DNA of 64,000 nucleotides from the NCBI GenBank assembly GCA_963707875.1, contig CAVPRU010000001.1, forward strand, positions 1,116,001-1,180,000. Reading direction: 5' to 3'. Every line of letters starts with the position of its first letter. The stretch's first letter is position 1. This stretch comes from SZUA-320 sp963707875. Its GTDB lineage: Bacteria; Gemmatimonadota; Gemmatimonadetes; Gemmatimonadales; GWC2-71-9. The translations under genes were made by a program, and so were the position numbers. A model generated the notes under the pieces. It was not told the origin of the DNA. It did no database searches and saw only the letters and a list, made by a program, of their open reading frames with translations. This document shows, piece after piece, positions 1 through 9,918 of this stretch.

Positions 1-1743
1 GCCGAGGGCCATGTTCGCGAAGGCGGAGTTGGAGTCGAGCGCCACCGCCCGGCGAGCGTGAGCCAGGGAATGGGCCGCGGCCTCGTAGGGGCCCATTGCG
101 TCGGCGTAGAGGTAGACGATCTGCAACGAGTAGAGATTGGAGAGCCGGGCGTGAGTCCAGCTGTCGGCCCCATCCAGCACCAGGGCTTCCTGGTACAGCT
201 CAATCGCGGCATTGAAGCCTGCTGCGGTTCGCTTCCGCATCTCGACCTCTGCCCGGTCCCTGAGAGCAGTCAGCTTCGGGGACCTGGGCTTCACCGCGAT
301 CTCCTCGGCTGGACGCGGGAGGCCAAGCCACGCCCCGAGGGAGTCTACCGCCGTCCGGAGCAGGACGGAGTAGTCCATCTTCAAACCGGCCCCCAGCCGA
401 GCCTGTCGGAGTACCCCCCAGGTGGCACCATCCAGCAGCCGAACCTCAAGCTCGACCCCCCGGCCCGGAACCGTCCGGAGCGTAGAGGCAATCACCTGCC
501 CAACGTTCCACCGACCTGCCGTCCGACGCTGATCCTGAGCACTGTCCAGATCGCGGACCGCGGTGTAGTCGAGTACCCTGACCTGTCCGGGCTCCTGCAG
601 TCGGCGGGTCAGGTCCCACTGGAAATCCCGTTGAAACGCGGTGGCCGGCATCGGAAGCCCTGAGGTATCACCCTCCACCAGCGGTTGAAGGACCGCCAGG
701 GCGGGCTCACCCGCCGACCCCTCCAGCGGGGCCGGTATCAGAGCCCTCGTGGCCCACCCGATCGCGACGACGAGAGCCGCGAGGGCCAGCACCCACGGAA
801 TGAAACGATGGAGGATCGGTGAGGGGGCCGGCCCCTCAGCAGTATGAGTGCCGGAGGCGACCCCTGGATCGCTCAGGCGGATTCCCTCAAGGACCCGGAG
901 GAGTTCATCGGCGGAGGCCCAGCGATCGGCCGGCTCCCGCTCCAGGCATTTCATGATGGCCGAACTCAGGGCCGGGGGAAGATCAGGCCGGGCAGCCTGA
1001 ATTGGGGCCGGGGATGACCGGACCTGGGCCGCGAGGATCTGACGGGTCGACATCCCGGCAAAGGGCACCTTGCCCGTCAGCAGCTCGTACGCGACCACGC
1101 CTACCGAGTACAGATCGGTACGTCCGTCGAGATCCTCACCCCCTCCGGCCTGCTCGGGAGCCATGTAGGCAGGAGTCCCGATCGCGAGGCCCGGTAGCGT
1201 GAGCGATTCCTGGGTGACTCGTGCGGTCAGGGCCTTGGCAATCCCGAAATCAGTGACCACTGCGTGGCCACCGGCGATGAAGACATTTTCCGGCTTGATA
1301 TCCCGGTGAATCACCCCGTGCCGGTGAGCATGAATCAGGGCTTCCAGAATATCCCGGAGGACCCGTACGAGGGTGGACGACGAAAAGGGCCCTTCCCGCT
1401 CCAGTCGGCTGCGCAGGGTTTCGCCCCGGATGTAGGGCATGATGTAGTAGGGGCCGCCGGTGCCAGCTTCGTAGTCCACGGTCCCAACGGCGAGAACCGG
1501 CACAATGCTGGGGTGTTGCAGCCTTGCGGTCTGCTGGATCTCCTGCCGGAATCGCTCCACATGCTGGGGTCCCACCAGATCCGGCGAGAGGACCTTCACC
1601 ACCACATCCCGGTTCAGGGCCAGTTCCTCGGCCAGGAAGACCCGGGACATGCCACCCCCGCTCAACTCCCGGATCAGTCGATACCGGTCGCCAAGTGCTG
1701 AGGCCAGGCGGGTCTTGAGCTCGGGCATGTCAGAGGGCCGCAT
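1..1743 (-). CDS. Receptor-type Ser/Thr protein kinase with TPR tail (C-terminus cut by window edge)
   Basis: Membrane-anchored signalling kinase. The frame stays open to base 1, giving 581 visible codons. The kinase domain covers about residues 20-285: ATP-binding Lys50 (VVVK), catalytic His146-Arg-Asp148, DFG at 165-167 and a PAYMAPEQ motif near 190-197. One hydrophobic helix near residues 310-334 is followed by a region resembling the TolB/FlgO-like part found in other Gemmatimonadota kinases, then TPR-like helices (AHARRAVALD) up to the edge. The kinase-TM-TPR order is common in this phylum. The start is either ATG 1743 or ATG 1728; neither has a clear Shine-Dalgarno sequence. It is divergent from leuS, with a 16-bp palindrome between them. 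Substrate and ligand are unknown. Confidence 0.9.
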   Translation of the reverse strand, partial: MRPSDMPELKTRLASALGDRYRLIRELSGGGMSRVFLAEELALNRDVVVKVLSPDLVGPQHVERFRQEIQQTARLQHPSIVPVLAVGTVDYEAGTGGPYYIMPYIRGETLRSRLEREGPFSSSTLVRVLRDILEALIHAHRHGVIHRDIKPENVFIAGGHAVVTDFGIAKALTARVTQESLTLPGLAIGTPAYMAPEQAGGGEDLDGRTDLYSVGVVAYELLTGKVPFAGMSTRQILAAQVRSSPAPIQAARPDLPPALSSAIMKCLEREPADRWASADELLRVLEGIRLSDPGVASGTHTAEGPAPSPILHRFIPWVLALAALVVAIGWATRALIPAPLEGSAGEPALAVLQPLVEGDTSGLPMPATAFQRDFQWDLTRRLQEPGQVRVLDYTAVRDLDSAQDQRRTAGRWNVGQVIASTLRTVPGRGVELEVRLLDGATWGVLRQARLGAGLKMDYSVLLRTAVDSLGAWLGLPRPAEEIAVKPRSPKLTALRDRAEVEMRKRTAAGFNAAIELYQEALVLDGADSWTHARLSNLYSLQIVYLYADAMGPYEAAAHSLAHARRAVALDSNSAFANMALG

Positions 1744-1782
1744 CCATGGGTGTGATGGGATCATGGGGGAAAGTGGCTCTTT

Positions 1783-1798
1783 CCGCCAGATCTGGCGG
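1783..1798. promoter_or_regulatory. 16-bp perfect palindrome between divergent kinase and leuS genes
   Basis: CCGCCAGATCTGGCGG reads identically on both strands and lies centrally in the 93-bp divergent gap. A dimeric regulator site acting on one or both promoters is inferred. It could also be a chance GC-rich palindrome or a short RNA hairpin. Confidence 0.45.
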
Positions 1799-1825
1799 CT
1801 CCAGGCCCCAAGTCCAAGGGGTATT

Positions 1826-1833
1826 TACCTTTG
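1826..1833 (+). promoter_or_regulatory. -10 element of leuS, placed for a leaderless transcript
   Basis: TACCTTTG fits a TAnnnT -10 hexamer (and the TAnnTTTG form) and ends 3 nt before ATG 1837. A transcript would begin at or next to the start codon. This favours ATG 1837 over the in-frame TTG 1831, which lies inside the element. No -35 or -33 match was seen. Confidence 0.5.
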
Positions 1834-1836
1834 GGG

Positions 1837-4308
1837 ATGACCGACAGCACCCCAGCCCCGATCGGCTACGACCCCGGGCAGATCGAACCCAAGTGGCAGG
1901 CCCGGTGGGCCGAGCGGCGGACCAACGAGCCAGACCTCGACGGCGCCCCGCGGCCGTTCTACAACCTCATGATGTTCCCCTACCCCTCCGCCGAGGGGCT
2001 CCATGTGGGGAACCTGTTCGCCTTTACCGGCGCCGACGTCTTCGGCCGGTTCAAACGACTTCAGGGATTCGACGTCTTCGAGCCAATCGGATTCGACGCC
2101 TTCGGGATCCACAGTGAGAACTACGCGATCAAAGTCGGGATCCATCCCGGTGAACTGATCCCCCGCAACATCGCCAACTTCCGCCGGCAGCTGACCCGGA
2201 TGGGGGGGATGTTCGACTGGCGGCATTCGCTCTCGACCACCGATCCCGAGTACTACAAGTGGACCCAGTGGCTCTTTCTCCAGCTCTACCGGGCGGGGAA
2301 AGCCTACAAGAAGAAGGGGGCGGTCAACTGGTGCCCCGAATGCAAGACAGTCCTTGCCAACGAGCAGGTGATCGCCGGGGAGTGCGAGCGCCATCCTGGG
2401 GTCCAGGTTGAGCAGCGGCTGCTGGAGCAGTGGTTCTTCCGGATCACCGAGTACGCCGAGCGGCTGCTCGGGAACCTTGACGACCGGACCAAGATGGACT
2501 GGTCGGCCAGCACCGTAGCGGCCCAGCGGAACTGGATCGGCCGTTCCGAAGGGGCGGAGATCGCCTTTGCCACCGACGCCGGCGAGCCGATCCGGGTGTA
2601 CACCACCCGACCCGATACCCTGTTCGGCGCCACTTTCATGGTGCTGGCGCCGGAACACCCCCTGGTGGACCGGCTGACGACCGCAGCGCAGCGGGAGGCG
2701 GTGGAGAGCTATCGGAGGACCGCGCTGGCCAGGGATGTGGTGGCACGTCGAGTTGGCGACCGGACCAAGACCGGGGTGTTCACTGGCGGCACCGCGGTGA
2801 ATCCCGCCACCGGCGCCAGGATACCGGTCTGGGTCGCCGACTACGTGTTGATGGAGTATGGCACCGGCGCCATCATGGCCGTCCCTGGCCATGATGACCG
2901 GGACTTCGAGTTTGCCACGACCTTCGGCCTGCCGGTCATCCGGGTACTGGTCACCGACGGAGACGAGGTGGAGGCGCCGCTCACCGCGGCGGTCCCGGAC
3001 ACCGACGGGATGCGTCTGGTCCATTCGGGCCGGTTCGACGGGCAGTCGGCCGAGCAGGGGCAGCGCGCCATCATCGACTGGCTCACGGCAGAGGGGCACG
3101 GACAGGGCCAGATCCAGTACCGGCTGTACGACTGGTGCATCTCGCGCCAGCGGTACTGGGGACCGCCGATCCCGATCATCTACTGCGATCGGTGCGGGGC
3201 GGTGCCGGTGCCCGAGCAGGACCTGCCGGTGCTGCTGCCGCCGCTGGAGAATTTCCGGCCGGACGACAGCGGGATCTCACCGCTGGCGCGGGACGAGCAG
3301 TGGTACCATGTCCCGTGCCCCAGCTGCGGCAGGAAGGCGCGCCGGGAAACCGATGTGTCGGACACCTTCCTGGATTCGGCATGGTACTACCTCAGGTACC
3401 TCAGCACCGACTTCGACGATCGCGCCTTCGATCCGGCCCGCGTCAAGCGGTGGCTTCCGGTCGCCAGCTACATCGGCGGGAACGAGCACGCGGTGCTCCA
3501 CCTGCTCTACTCCCGATTCGTGGCGATGGTGCTGCACGACCTGGGACAGCTGCCCTTCGAGGAGCCGTTCGCCAGCTTCCGGGCCCACGGCCTGATCGTC
3601 AAGGACGGGTCCAAGATGTCCAAGTCACGGGGCAACGTGGTCATCCCCGATGAGTATATCGAGAAGTGGGGTGCCGACACCTTCCGGATGTACCTGATGT
3701 TCCTGGGGCCCTTTCAGGAGGGGGGCGACTTCCGCGATGCCGGCATCAGCGGCCCGCGGCGGTTCCTCGACCGGGTCTGGGACCTGGTGGACCAGAGCCT
3801 GGCAACGGACCAGACGGACAGCGTGCCGCGCCCGGTGGCGGTCAAGTACCACCAGACGGTCAGGAAGGTGACCGAGGATCTGGCGGGGCTCAACTACAAC
3901 ACGGCCGTCGCGGCGCTGATGGAACTGCTCAACGTGGTCCGGGAACACCGGGTGGCCGACCGGTCCATGGTGGAAGGTCTGGTGGTGATGCTGGCGCCGC
4001 TGGCTCCCCACTTTGCCGAGGAGAACTGGGAACGACTCGGTCACCACGGCACGGTATTCGACGCCCGGTGGCCCCAGTGGGACCCGGCCTGTCTGGTGCT
4101 GGACGAGATCGAGGTCGTGGTGCAGGTCAATGGGAAGACCCGCTCCAAGGTGGTGGTCGGGCGCACCGTGGGGGAGGCCGAGGTGGTGGCGGCGGCGCTG
4201 GCGGATGAGGCGGTCCGGCGGTCGATCAGTGGTGGCACCATCAGGAAACGGATCTACGTCCCGGGGCGACTGCTCAATCTGGTGATCGCCGCGGGCCGGG
4301 ACGCATGA
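1837..4308 (+). CDS. leuS: Leucyl-tRNA synthetase
   Basis: Charges tRNA-Leu with leucine in the cytoplasm; class Ia synthetase. At 823 residues it is near the usual bacterial length. The HIGH-like motif is HVGN at residues 56-59, after FPYPSAEGL. The editing (CP1) domain carries TTRPDTLFGA, and the second signature KMSKS is at 593-597. Cys pairs in WCPEC and PCPSCGR suggest zinc knuckles. The C-terminal anticodon-binding and tRNA-contact regions are present. ATG 1837 was chosen because a -10-like element overlaps the upstream TTG 1831, although AAGGGG at 1816-1821 would be well spaced for that TTG. The stop overlaps the next gene's start (ATGA), so the SLC13 transporter is probably translationally coupled. 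Confidence 0.97.
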   Translation: MTDSTPAPIGYDPGQIEPKWQARWAERRTNEPDLDGAPRPFYNLMMFPYPSAEGLHVGNLFAFTGADVFGRFKRLQGFDVFEPIGFDAFGIHSENYAIKVGIHPGELIPRNIANFRRQLTRMGGMFDWRHSLSTTDPEYYKWTQWLFLQLYRAGKAYKKKGAVNWCPECKTVLANEQVIAGECERHPGVQVEQRLLEQWFFRITEYAERLLGNLDDRTKMDWSASTVAAQRNWIGRSEGAEIAFATDAGEPIRVYTTRPDTLFGATFMVLAPEHPLVDRLTTAAQREAVESYRRTALARDVVARRVGDRTKTGVFTGGTAVNPATGARIPVWVADYVLMEYGTGAIMAVPGHDDRDFEFATTFGLPVIRVLVTDGDEVEAPLTAAVPDTDGMRLVHSGRFDGQSAEQGQRAIIDWLTAEGHGQGQIQYRLYDWCISRQRYWGPPIPIIYCDRCGAVPVPEQDLPVLLPPLENFRPDDSGISPLARDEQWYHVPCPSCGRKARRETDVSDTFLDSAWYYLRYLSTDFDDRAFDPARVKRWLPVASYIGGNEHAVLHLLYSRFVAMVLHDLGQLPFEEPFASFRAHGLIVKDGSKMSKSRGNVVIPDEYIEKWGADTFRMYLMFLGPFQEGGDFRDAGISGPRRFLDRVWDLVDQSLATDQTDSVPRPVAVKYHQTVRKVTEDLAGLNYNTAVAALMELLNVVREHRVADRSMVEGLVVMLAPLAPHFAEENWERLGHHGTVFDARWPQWDPACLVLDEIEVVVQVNGKTRSKVVVGRTVGEAEVVAAALADEAVRRSISGGTIRKRIYVPGRLLNLVIAAGRDA

Positions 4309-5777
4309 GTGAATCGGCGCGCGGCACCGGCCCCAAGCTCCTGCTCGCGGTGGGGCCGTTGGCGTTTCTCGCCGCCCTGCTGGTGCCGGCCACCAGCCTG
4401 GCGCCCCCCGCCGCCCGGGTGCTGGGGCTGGCGCTGTGGATGGCGATCTGGTGGGTCAGTGAAGTCGTCCCGCTGGCCGCCACCTCGCTCCTCCCGATCG
4501 TGCTGCTCCCGCTGGCCGGCGTCTCCAGCGCACGGGAGGCCTCGGCACCCTACGCCAACGAGCTGATCTTCCTGTTTCTCGCCGGCTTCCTGCTGGCCGC
4601 GGGGCTGGAGCGATGGCGCTGCCACGAGCGGATCGCCTATGGCCTGGTGGGCCGGGTCGGGGCCGGCCCCCGCCGGATCGTGCTCGGGGTCATGATCGCC
4701 ACCGGCTTCATCTCGATGTGGATCTCCAACACCGCCACCACGGCGATGATGTTCCCGATCGCGCTGGCCATTGGGGCGCTGTTCGGCGTCGGCCCGGCCG
4801 GCGACCGGGGGCGGATTGCCCTTCTCCTCGGCGTGGCCTACGCCGCCACCATCGGGGGGATGGCCACCCTGATCGGGACCCCACCCAATCTGATCCTGGC
4901 AGGCGCGGCCAGGGAGCTGATTGGCGCCCCGCTCGACTTCGGCCGGTTCATGCTGGTCGGACTCCCGATCACGATCGTCCTGCTGCCGGTCACCTGGGCC
5001 CTGCTGGTCTTCCTGCTGTTCCGGCTCCCGGCCAGGGCGGAGGGTGACCCGGCATCGGTGGTGGCCGATCGGATCCGGGGACTGGGTCGAGTGGTCGGCG
5101 GCGAGCGGACGGTCTTTGCGATCTTCGGACTCACCGCGCTGAGCTGGTTCTTCCGGGAGCCCAAGGCCCTCGGCAGCTTCACGCTGCCGGGACTGACCCA
5201 ATGGGTCCCGGGCCTGACCGACGCCGGTGTTGGCCTGATCGCCGTCATCCTGTTGTTCACGCTTCAGGGCCGGGCGCCCGATGGCAACGTGCGGCCGCTG
5301 CTCACCTGGAATGAGGCTCGGAAGATTCCCTGGGACGTGCTGTTGCTGTTCGGGGGCGGACTGTCGCTGGCGGCGGCGATGGACAGCTCGGGGCTCACCG
5401 CCTGGATCGCCGGCGGGCTGGAAGGGCTTCGCGCCTTCCCGCTGCCGATCATCTTCCTGGGACTGGCCGTGGTGATCGTGGCGCTGGGCGAGTTCGCCAG
5501 CAACGTGGCGATGGCCGCGGTGATGATGCCGCTGGTCGTGTCGCTGGCCTCGGCTCTCGGTCAGCCGCCGCTGTTGCTGATGCTGGTGGCGGGGCTCAGT
5601 GCCTCGCTCGGCTTTGCCCTGCCGGTGGCCACCCCGCCCAACGCCATCGTCTTCGGCTCGGGAATGATCCCGATGAGGCAGATGGTGCGGGCAGGGCTGG
5701 TGCTCGACGTGGTGGCCATCCTCATCACCGTGGCGGTGCTGAGCGTGGTGGCGCCGCTGGTGTTCGGCGGCGGCTGA
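4305..5777 (+). CDS. SLC13/DASS-family sodium:dicarboxylate or anion symporter
   Basis: Inner-membrane secondary transporter, probably Na+-coupled uptake of a dicarboxylate, sulfate or similar anion. The 490 residues form roughly 11-12 hydrophobic segments. Family hallmarks are present in both halves: WISNTATTAMM (Ser141-Asn-Thr143) followed by GTPPNLILAG, and FASNVAMAAV followed by ATPPNAIVFG. These inverted-repeat hairpin motifs build the substrate and sodium sites in the family. The substrate cannot be read from sequence. It overlaps leuS by 4 nt (ATGA) and ends 3 nt from the convergent multicopper oxidase, with no room for a separate terminator. Confidence 0.9.
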   Translation: MSESARGTGPKLLLAVGPLAFLAALLVPATSLAPPAARVLGLALWMAIWWVSEVVPLAATSLLPIVLLPLAGVSSAREASAPYANELIFLFLAGFLLAAGLERWRCHERIAYGLVGRVGAGPRRIVLGVMIATGFISMWISNTATTAMMFPIALAIGALFGVGPAGDRGRIALLLGVAYAATIGGMATLIGTPPNLILAGAARELIGAPLDFGRFMLVGLPITIVLLPVTWALLVFLLFRLPARAEGDPASVVADRIRGLGRVVGGERTVFAIFGLTALSWFFREPKALGSFTLPGLTQWVPGLTDAGVGLIAVILLFTLQGRAPDGNVRPLLTWNEARKIPWDVLLLFGGGLSLAAAMDSSGLTAWIAGGLEGLRAFPLPIIFLGLAVVIVALGEFASNVAMAAVMMPLVVSLASALGQPPLLLMLVAGLSASLGFALPVATPPNAIVFGSGMIPMRQMVRAGLVLDVVAILITVAVLSVVAPLVFGGG

Positions 5778-5780
5778 CCG

Positions 5781-6890
5781 CTATTCCACCTTGAAGGTCG
5801 CCGCCATGCCCGCGTCCATGTGAGGCGTGACGTGGCAGTGAAACAGCCAGGTCCCCGGATTGTCGGGCACCATGTCGGCCGTCACCATCTGCATCGTCAT
5901 GATGCTCAGCACATCGGTTCGCATGTGGTTGGCCACCACCGTCATCCCGTGCCAGTGCGGGGCATGGACCTCGAAGTTGCTGCTGGCGAACACATACCAC
6001 CGGACCCGTTCCCCGACCCGCATGGTCATCCCCGGGGTGTGGCCATAGGAAAACCCGTTCAGGGTCTCCTTCAGATTGGTCAGGTAGTACAGGTCCGCGA
6101 ATGAGGCGTTCACCGGCACCTTGGCCGGATCGGCATAGGCTGCCACGTTGTCGTTGTAGTAGTGGCTCACATTCTCGTCGAACTCCCCGAACATGACCAC
6201 GAACTCGCGGTCCACGTCCACCGGCGTCCCGTCGGGTCGCGCCTGCCCGCGCGCGGTGACAATCATCGGGCCCATCAGACCGGCATTGACGTCCTTCCCC
6301 TCTTCGGTGTGGCTGTGGTACATCCAGAACACCGTCGTCCCCTCACCCATCGCCGGACCGGCCCGCTCCGGCACTGGCCAGGTGTACACATGGGTCCCGC
6401 CGGGAGCCACCCCGTCATCGGCCTGATCGGCTCCGCTGGTCCCGTCAGCGTACGGCGCCCCTTCGCTGTCCTTGGTGTAGAACACCCCATGCGGATGCAT
6501 GCTGAACGGGTGACTGGCGTTGTTGCGGAAAACAACCCGGAAGGTGTCCCCGACCGAGGCGCGCAGCAGCGGGCCGAGGATGCCGAGGTGCTCCCACTCG
6601 GGAGGCCGCGGCTTCAACGTCTGGAAGGTGCTGTCGGTGTATTCCTGGTAGACGGCCTTCCGGTAGACTCGGCCGATCCGATCGGGGGCCGAGGTCATCA
6701 TGAGCGTCGCCACCCCCTCGAACTCCTTCCCGGTGATCTGGTCGGTACCGCTCGGCGCGTAGTCCCAGGCGACCTCGTTGGCGGCGATGTAGTAGGTGTG
6801 GGTGACGGACGGACCACCCGGGGCGGCACAGGAAGCGACCAACAGCAACAGGGGCGCGGGAAGGCCGAGATGGCGAACCAAATGAATCAT
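5781..6890 (-). CDS. Multicopper oxidase lipoprotein
   Basis: Cupredoxin-fold oxidase that couples substrate oxidation to O2 reduction outside the cytoplasmic membrane. All four ligand clusters are visible: H132-P-H134, H192-S-H194, H309-xx-H312-x-H314, and H351-C352-H353 with H357 and M362. The Cys and axial Met indicate a complete type 1 site next to the trinuclear centre. The 369-residue chain starts with a lipobox ending at Cys21 (LLVASC), so it should be a lipoprotein. ATG 6890 gives this signal peptide; the frame stays open upstream to 7094, but that part looks non-coding. The substrate could be Cu(I), Mn(II) or organics. It is divergent from the glycine-zipper gene. Confidence 0.88.
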   Translation of the reverse strand: MIHLVRHLGLPAPLLLLVASCAAPGGPSVTHTYYIAANEVAWDYAPSGTDQITGKEFEGVATLMMTSAPDRIGRVYRKAVYQEYTDSTFQTLKPRPPEWEHLGILGPLLRASVGDTFRVVFRNNASHPFSMHPHGVFYTKDSEGAPYADGTSGADQADDGVAPGGTHVYTWPVPERAGPAMGEGTTVFWMYHSHTEEGKDVNAGLMGPMIVTARGQARPDGTPVDVDREFVVMFGEFDENVSHYYNDNVAAYADPAKVPVNASFADLYYLTNLKETLNGFSYGHTPGMTMRVGERVRWYVFASSNFEVHAPHWHGMTVVANHMRTDVLSIMTMQMVTADMVPDNPGTWLFHCHVTPHMDAGMAATFKVE

Positions 6891-7017
6891 GAGGAACTCT
6901 TCATGCGGAAGGAAGCAGAAATGTACCCCTGGGGAAAGGAAGCGCCACCCCGAGGCCGGAGCTGCCCACGGTAGGCGGAGGACCGGTTGGACATCTGGCG
7001 GATTCCCCGACGACCGG

Positions 7018-7025
7018 TAGCATTG
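7018..7025 (+). promoter_or_regulatory. -10-like element before the glycine-zipper gene
   Basis: TAGCATTG sits 5 nt before ATG 7031 with no Shine-Dalgarno in between. The layout matches the leuS element and suggests a near-leaderless mRNA. No convincing -35 was seen. Confidence 0.4.
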
Positions 7026-7030
7026 CAGAG

Positions 7031-7576
7031 ATGGACCGTGCCACCAGCACCCTGACCACCCTGGCTGTCGTCCTCGTGGCAGGCTTCCTCCCAACGCCAG
7101 CCCGAGGACAGATCGCCGTCGGCGACCGGGTGCGTATCAATGCCGCAGAGCCCGGCCCCGGTCGATTCACCGGCACAGTGCTCCGGCCCACCCATGACTG
7201 GATCACCCTCCGGACCGACACCGGACAGGTGGTCATCCCGCTCCGGGCCATCAACCGGATCGAGTTAAGCCTCGGGCTGTCCCACCGCACGGCGGTTCGG
7301 CGTGGGATGAACATCGGCGGGCTGGCCGGTCTCGCGGCTGGAATCCTGATCGCGGTCGGGTGGGATTGCCAAGGCACTGACTGCATCATCGCGCCGATCA
7401 TCGTCCTTGGCGCTCCCCTGGGGCTGACCCTCGGCGGAGGCGCGGCTGGCGCCCTGATCGGCTATGGGGTGGGGAACCAGTGGCCGTCGGAGGACTGGCA
7501 ACCGGTGGCGCCAACCCCGGCCAGGGACGGAATGAGGATCGGGGTAAGCCTGTCCATCGGCAGGAACGGACGATAG
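7031..7576 (+). CDS. Exported protein with glycine-rich membrane hairpin, function unknown
   Basis: A 181-residue protein with a signal peptide (residues 1-27, ending PARGQ). A small beta-rich domain follows (about 28-80), with a VGDRVRIN start like surface-exposed OB/SH3-type strands. Two glycine-zipper membrane segments come next: GGLAGLAAGILIAVG and LGLTLGGGAAGALIGYG, separated by Cys-containing DCQGTDC. Similar glycine-zipper proteins are often envelope components, but no specific role can be assigned. It begins 140 bp from the divergent multicopper oxidase and ends 7 bp before the convergent kinase gene. Confidence 0.7.
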   Translation: MDRATSTLTTLAVVLVAGFLPTPARGQIAVGDRVRINAAEPGPGRFTGTVLRPTHDWITLRTDTGQVVIPLRAINRIELSLGLSHRTAVRRGMNIGGLAGLAAGILIAVGWDCQGTDCIIAPIIVLGAPLGLTLGGGAAGALIGYGVGNQWPSEDWQPVAPTPARDGMRIGVSLSIGRNGR

Positions 7577-7583
7577 GGGAGAG

Positions 7584-9823
7584 CTACCTGACCCCCACCG
7601 CCTTGACGATCTCGGCGAACCGGGGGTCGCTCCGAAGCGGCAGGTAGCCCGGGTCGAGGTGGAGGTAGATGAGGCCTGCGCTCCGGGCGCCGAGCGCCCG
7701 GTCCAGGCATTCGAACGCCTTGTCGAACTCCCCGGCGGCTCCGTATCCCATCGCCAGGATCTCGGCCCGGACGTAGCCTTCCCGGGCCGAGGCCTCCAGC
7801 CGCTCCAGGATGGGCCACGCTTCCTCCAGCTGGCCGAGCGCGGCGAGCGGCCGGACCAGCATGGCATCGTAGGCCCGAACACTGGTCTCCAGTGACAGGC
7901 CCCGACGATACCATTTGAGCGATTCTTCCGCGTTCCCCAACGCCAGATACGCCGCGCCGATGTCGAGATAGACCTGGAAATGCCCCGGGTCCACCTCGAT
8001 GGTCTTCCGGCTCTGGATGATGGCAGCGTCGTTCGCTCCACTGTAGAGCAGGAACCGGCCCAGCCAGCGGCTGAAGTGCCCCGACAGCGGATCCAGAGTC
8101 AGCGCCTTCCGCATCGCGGCGATGGCGTCGTCCAGCTGGCCCACACAAGGGAGACAGCTCCCCAGTACGAACTGCCCCTCGGCCGAATTGGGGTTGAGTT
8201 GGACCGCGTGGCGGAGACTCTTCTCGGCCCCGGCAAAGTCCCACTCGTACCAGCAGAGCACCTTCCCGATCGAGGTATGGGCATCGGCCAGATTGGGTTC
8301 CAGGTCGAGCGCTTTCGATGGCGGCAGCCTTGGCCTGGGGGTAGGCGCTGTCAGGCGGCACCCAGTCGTCCGCCATATCGGCCCAGCAGTCGGCGATCCC
8401 GGCGTAGGCCCGGGCGTAGCGGTGATCGAGCGCCAGCGCCTGCTTGAAGAACTCCTGAGCCCGCTGGATCGACCCCTCGGTGAACTTGTGAAGGAAGAAC
8501 CGGCCCTTCAGATACATGGTGTAGGCCTCCATGTTCTGGGTAGCTGGCACCACCAGCCGTTCCTCCTGACCCGTCAGCTTGACCTTCAGCGCGTCGACGA
8601 TGGCCCGGGAGATCTCTTCCTGGACCGCGAAAACGTCCTCCAGCTGCCGGTCGTAGGTCTCCGACCAGATCTGGTAGCCGTTCGACACGTCCACCAGCTG
8701 CGCCGTGAGCCGGATCCGGTTGCCGATCTTTCGGACGCTGCCTTCGAGCAGGGTGGCCACCCCGAGCTTCTCGCCTACCTGGCGGATGTCGGTTTCCTTG
8801 CCCTTGAACGCGAAGGAGGAGGTCCGGGAGGCGACCTGCACCCCGGGCAGCTTGGCCAGCGCGTTGATGATCTCCTCGGTGATCCCGTCGCTGAAGTACT
8901 CGTTTTCCGGGTCGGCACTCATGTTGGTGAGCGGCAGGACGGCGACCGATCGGGGCGCCCCGGCGGTTGCCTGAGGTCCTGACGTGGTGGCCGGCGCGGC
9001 GCCCTTCAGCGCCACGGCCATCTCGGCCCCGGTGGCAAACCGATCCACCGCCGAACGGGCCAGCGCCCGATTGACGACCGTCTCGACGAAGTCGGGCACT
9101 TCCCTCATCGCCCTGAACCGGCGGTACCGGGGAGAGAAACCGCTTGGCGATGATCGCCTGACTGGTGGGACCGGTAAACGGGGGCTCGCCGCACAGCATC
9201 TCGAAGAAGACGCAGCCGAGCGAGTAGATGTCACTCCGGCCATCGAGATCGCGCTCGCCGCTGGCCTGTTCGGGACTCATGTAGGTCGGGGTGCCGAGGG
9301 CCATGCCGGTCTGGGTGACCGGGCCGGTCTTGACCGTGAGCGCCTTGCCGATCCCGAAATCCGCCACCAGGGCGCTGCCGTCGTGGAACAGGATGTTCTC
9401 GGGCTTGATGTCCCGGTGCACGACGTTCTGCCGGTGAGCGTAGTCCAGCGCCACGGCCACCTCGCTGGCAATCCGGAGGGCATCGGCGAGCGCAATCTGG
9501 CCCTCCCGGTCCATCCGGTCCCGGAGCGAGCTGCCCTTCATGTTGGGCATCACGTAGTACAGCAGTCCTTCGACCTCGCCTGAGGCGTAGAGCGGCAGGA
9601 TGTGCGGGTGAATCAGGCGGGCCGCGATCCGGATCTCCTGGAGGAATCGTTCGGCGCCGATCTCGGTCGCGATCTCGGGGCGAAGCACCTTGATGGCCAC
9701 GTCCCGCTCGTGCCGGAGGTCCTGGGCCTGATAGACGATCGCCATCCCGCCCTGCCCCAGCTCGCCATCCACCCGATACCGGCCGGACAGGCCGACGTTC
9801 AGTTGCTCCACAAGATCATTCAT
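7584..9823 (-). CDS. Ser/Thr protein kinase with TolB-like and TPR domains, two frame breaks
   Basis: Cytoplasmic or peripheral signalling kinase. The catalytic domain has a GQGGMAIVY glycine loop, Lys45, H136-R-D138, DFG 155-157 and TPTYMSPEQ. The frame breaks near 9117 (one extra base in GGTTCAGG) and again near 8313. Restoring both yields kinase, then a TolB-like domain (VAVLPLTNMS, FSDGITEEII), then TPR repeats (FKQALALDHRYARAYAGIAD, YLALGNAEESLKWYRRGL) to the end. No transmembrane helix was seen, unlike the kinase at the left edge. Because both halves stay well conserved, sequencing error is more likely than decay. Start ATG 9823 has no clear ribosome-binding site. Confidence 0.85.
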
Positions 9824-9844
9824 GGCTCACAAGATGCCCTCAGA

Positions 9845-9866
9845 CCCGGGGTGTCGCTACCCCGGG
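9845..9866 (-). terminator. Hairpin downstream of the penicillin-acylase gene
   Basis: CCCGGGGT and ACCCCGGG form an 8-bp perfect stem with a 6-nt loop, 53 nt past the stop at 9919. No U tract follows. It lies in the gap before the kinase start. Confidence 0.4.
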
Positions 9867-9918
9867 CACCGCCCGAACCGGCCGGGACCGGCCCTGACTG
9901 AAGATTCTGACCCCAGGA

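Noticed and set aside
1831..1833. TTG 1831 as the leuS start
   Set aside because: AAGGGG is well spaced for it, but the codon lies inside the TACCTTTG element and ATG 1837 gives a normal N-terminus.
1825..3099. Long open frame on the minus strand inside leuS (over 400 codons)
   Set aside because: Complement of a highly conserved synthetase; composition is Gly/Pro/Arg/His-rich with no motif. Long antisense frames are expected at this GC content.
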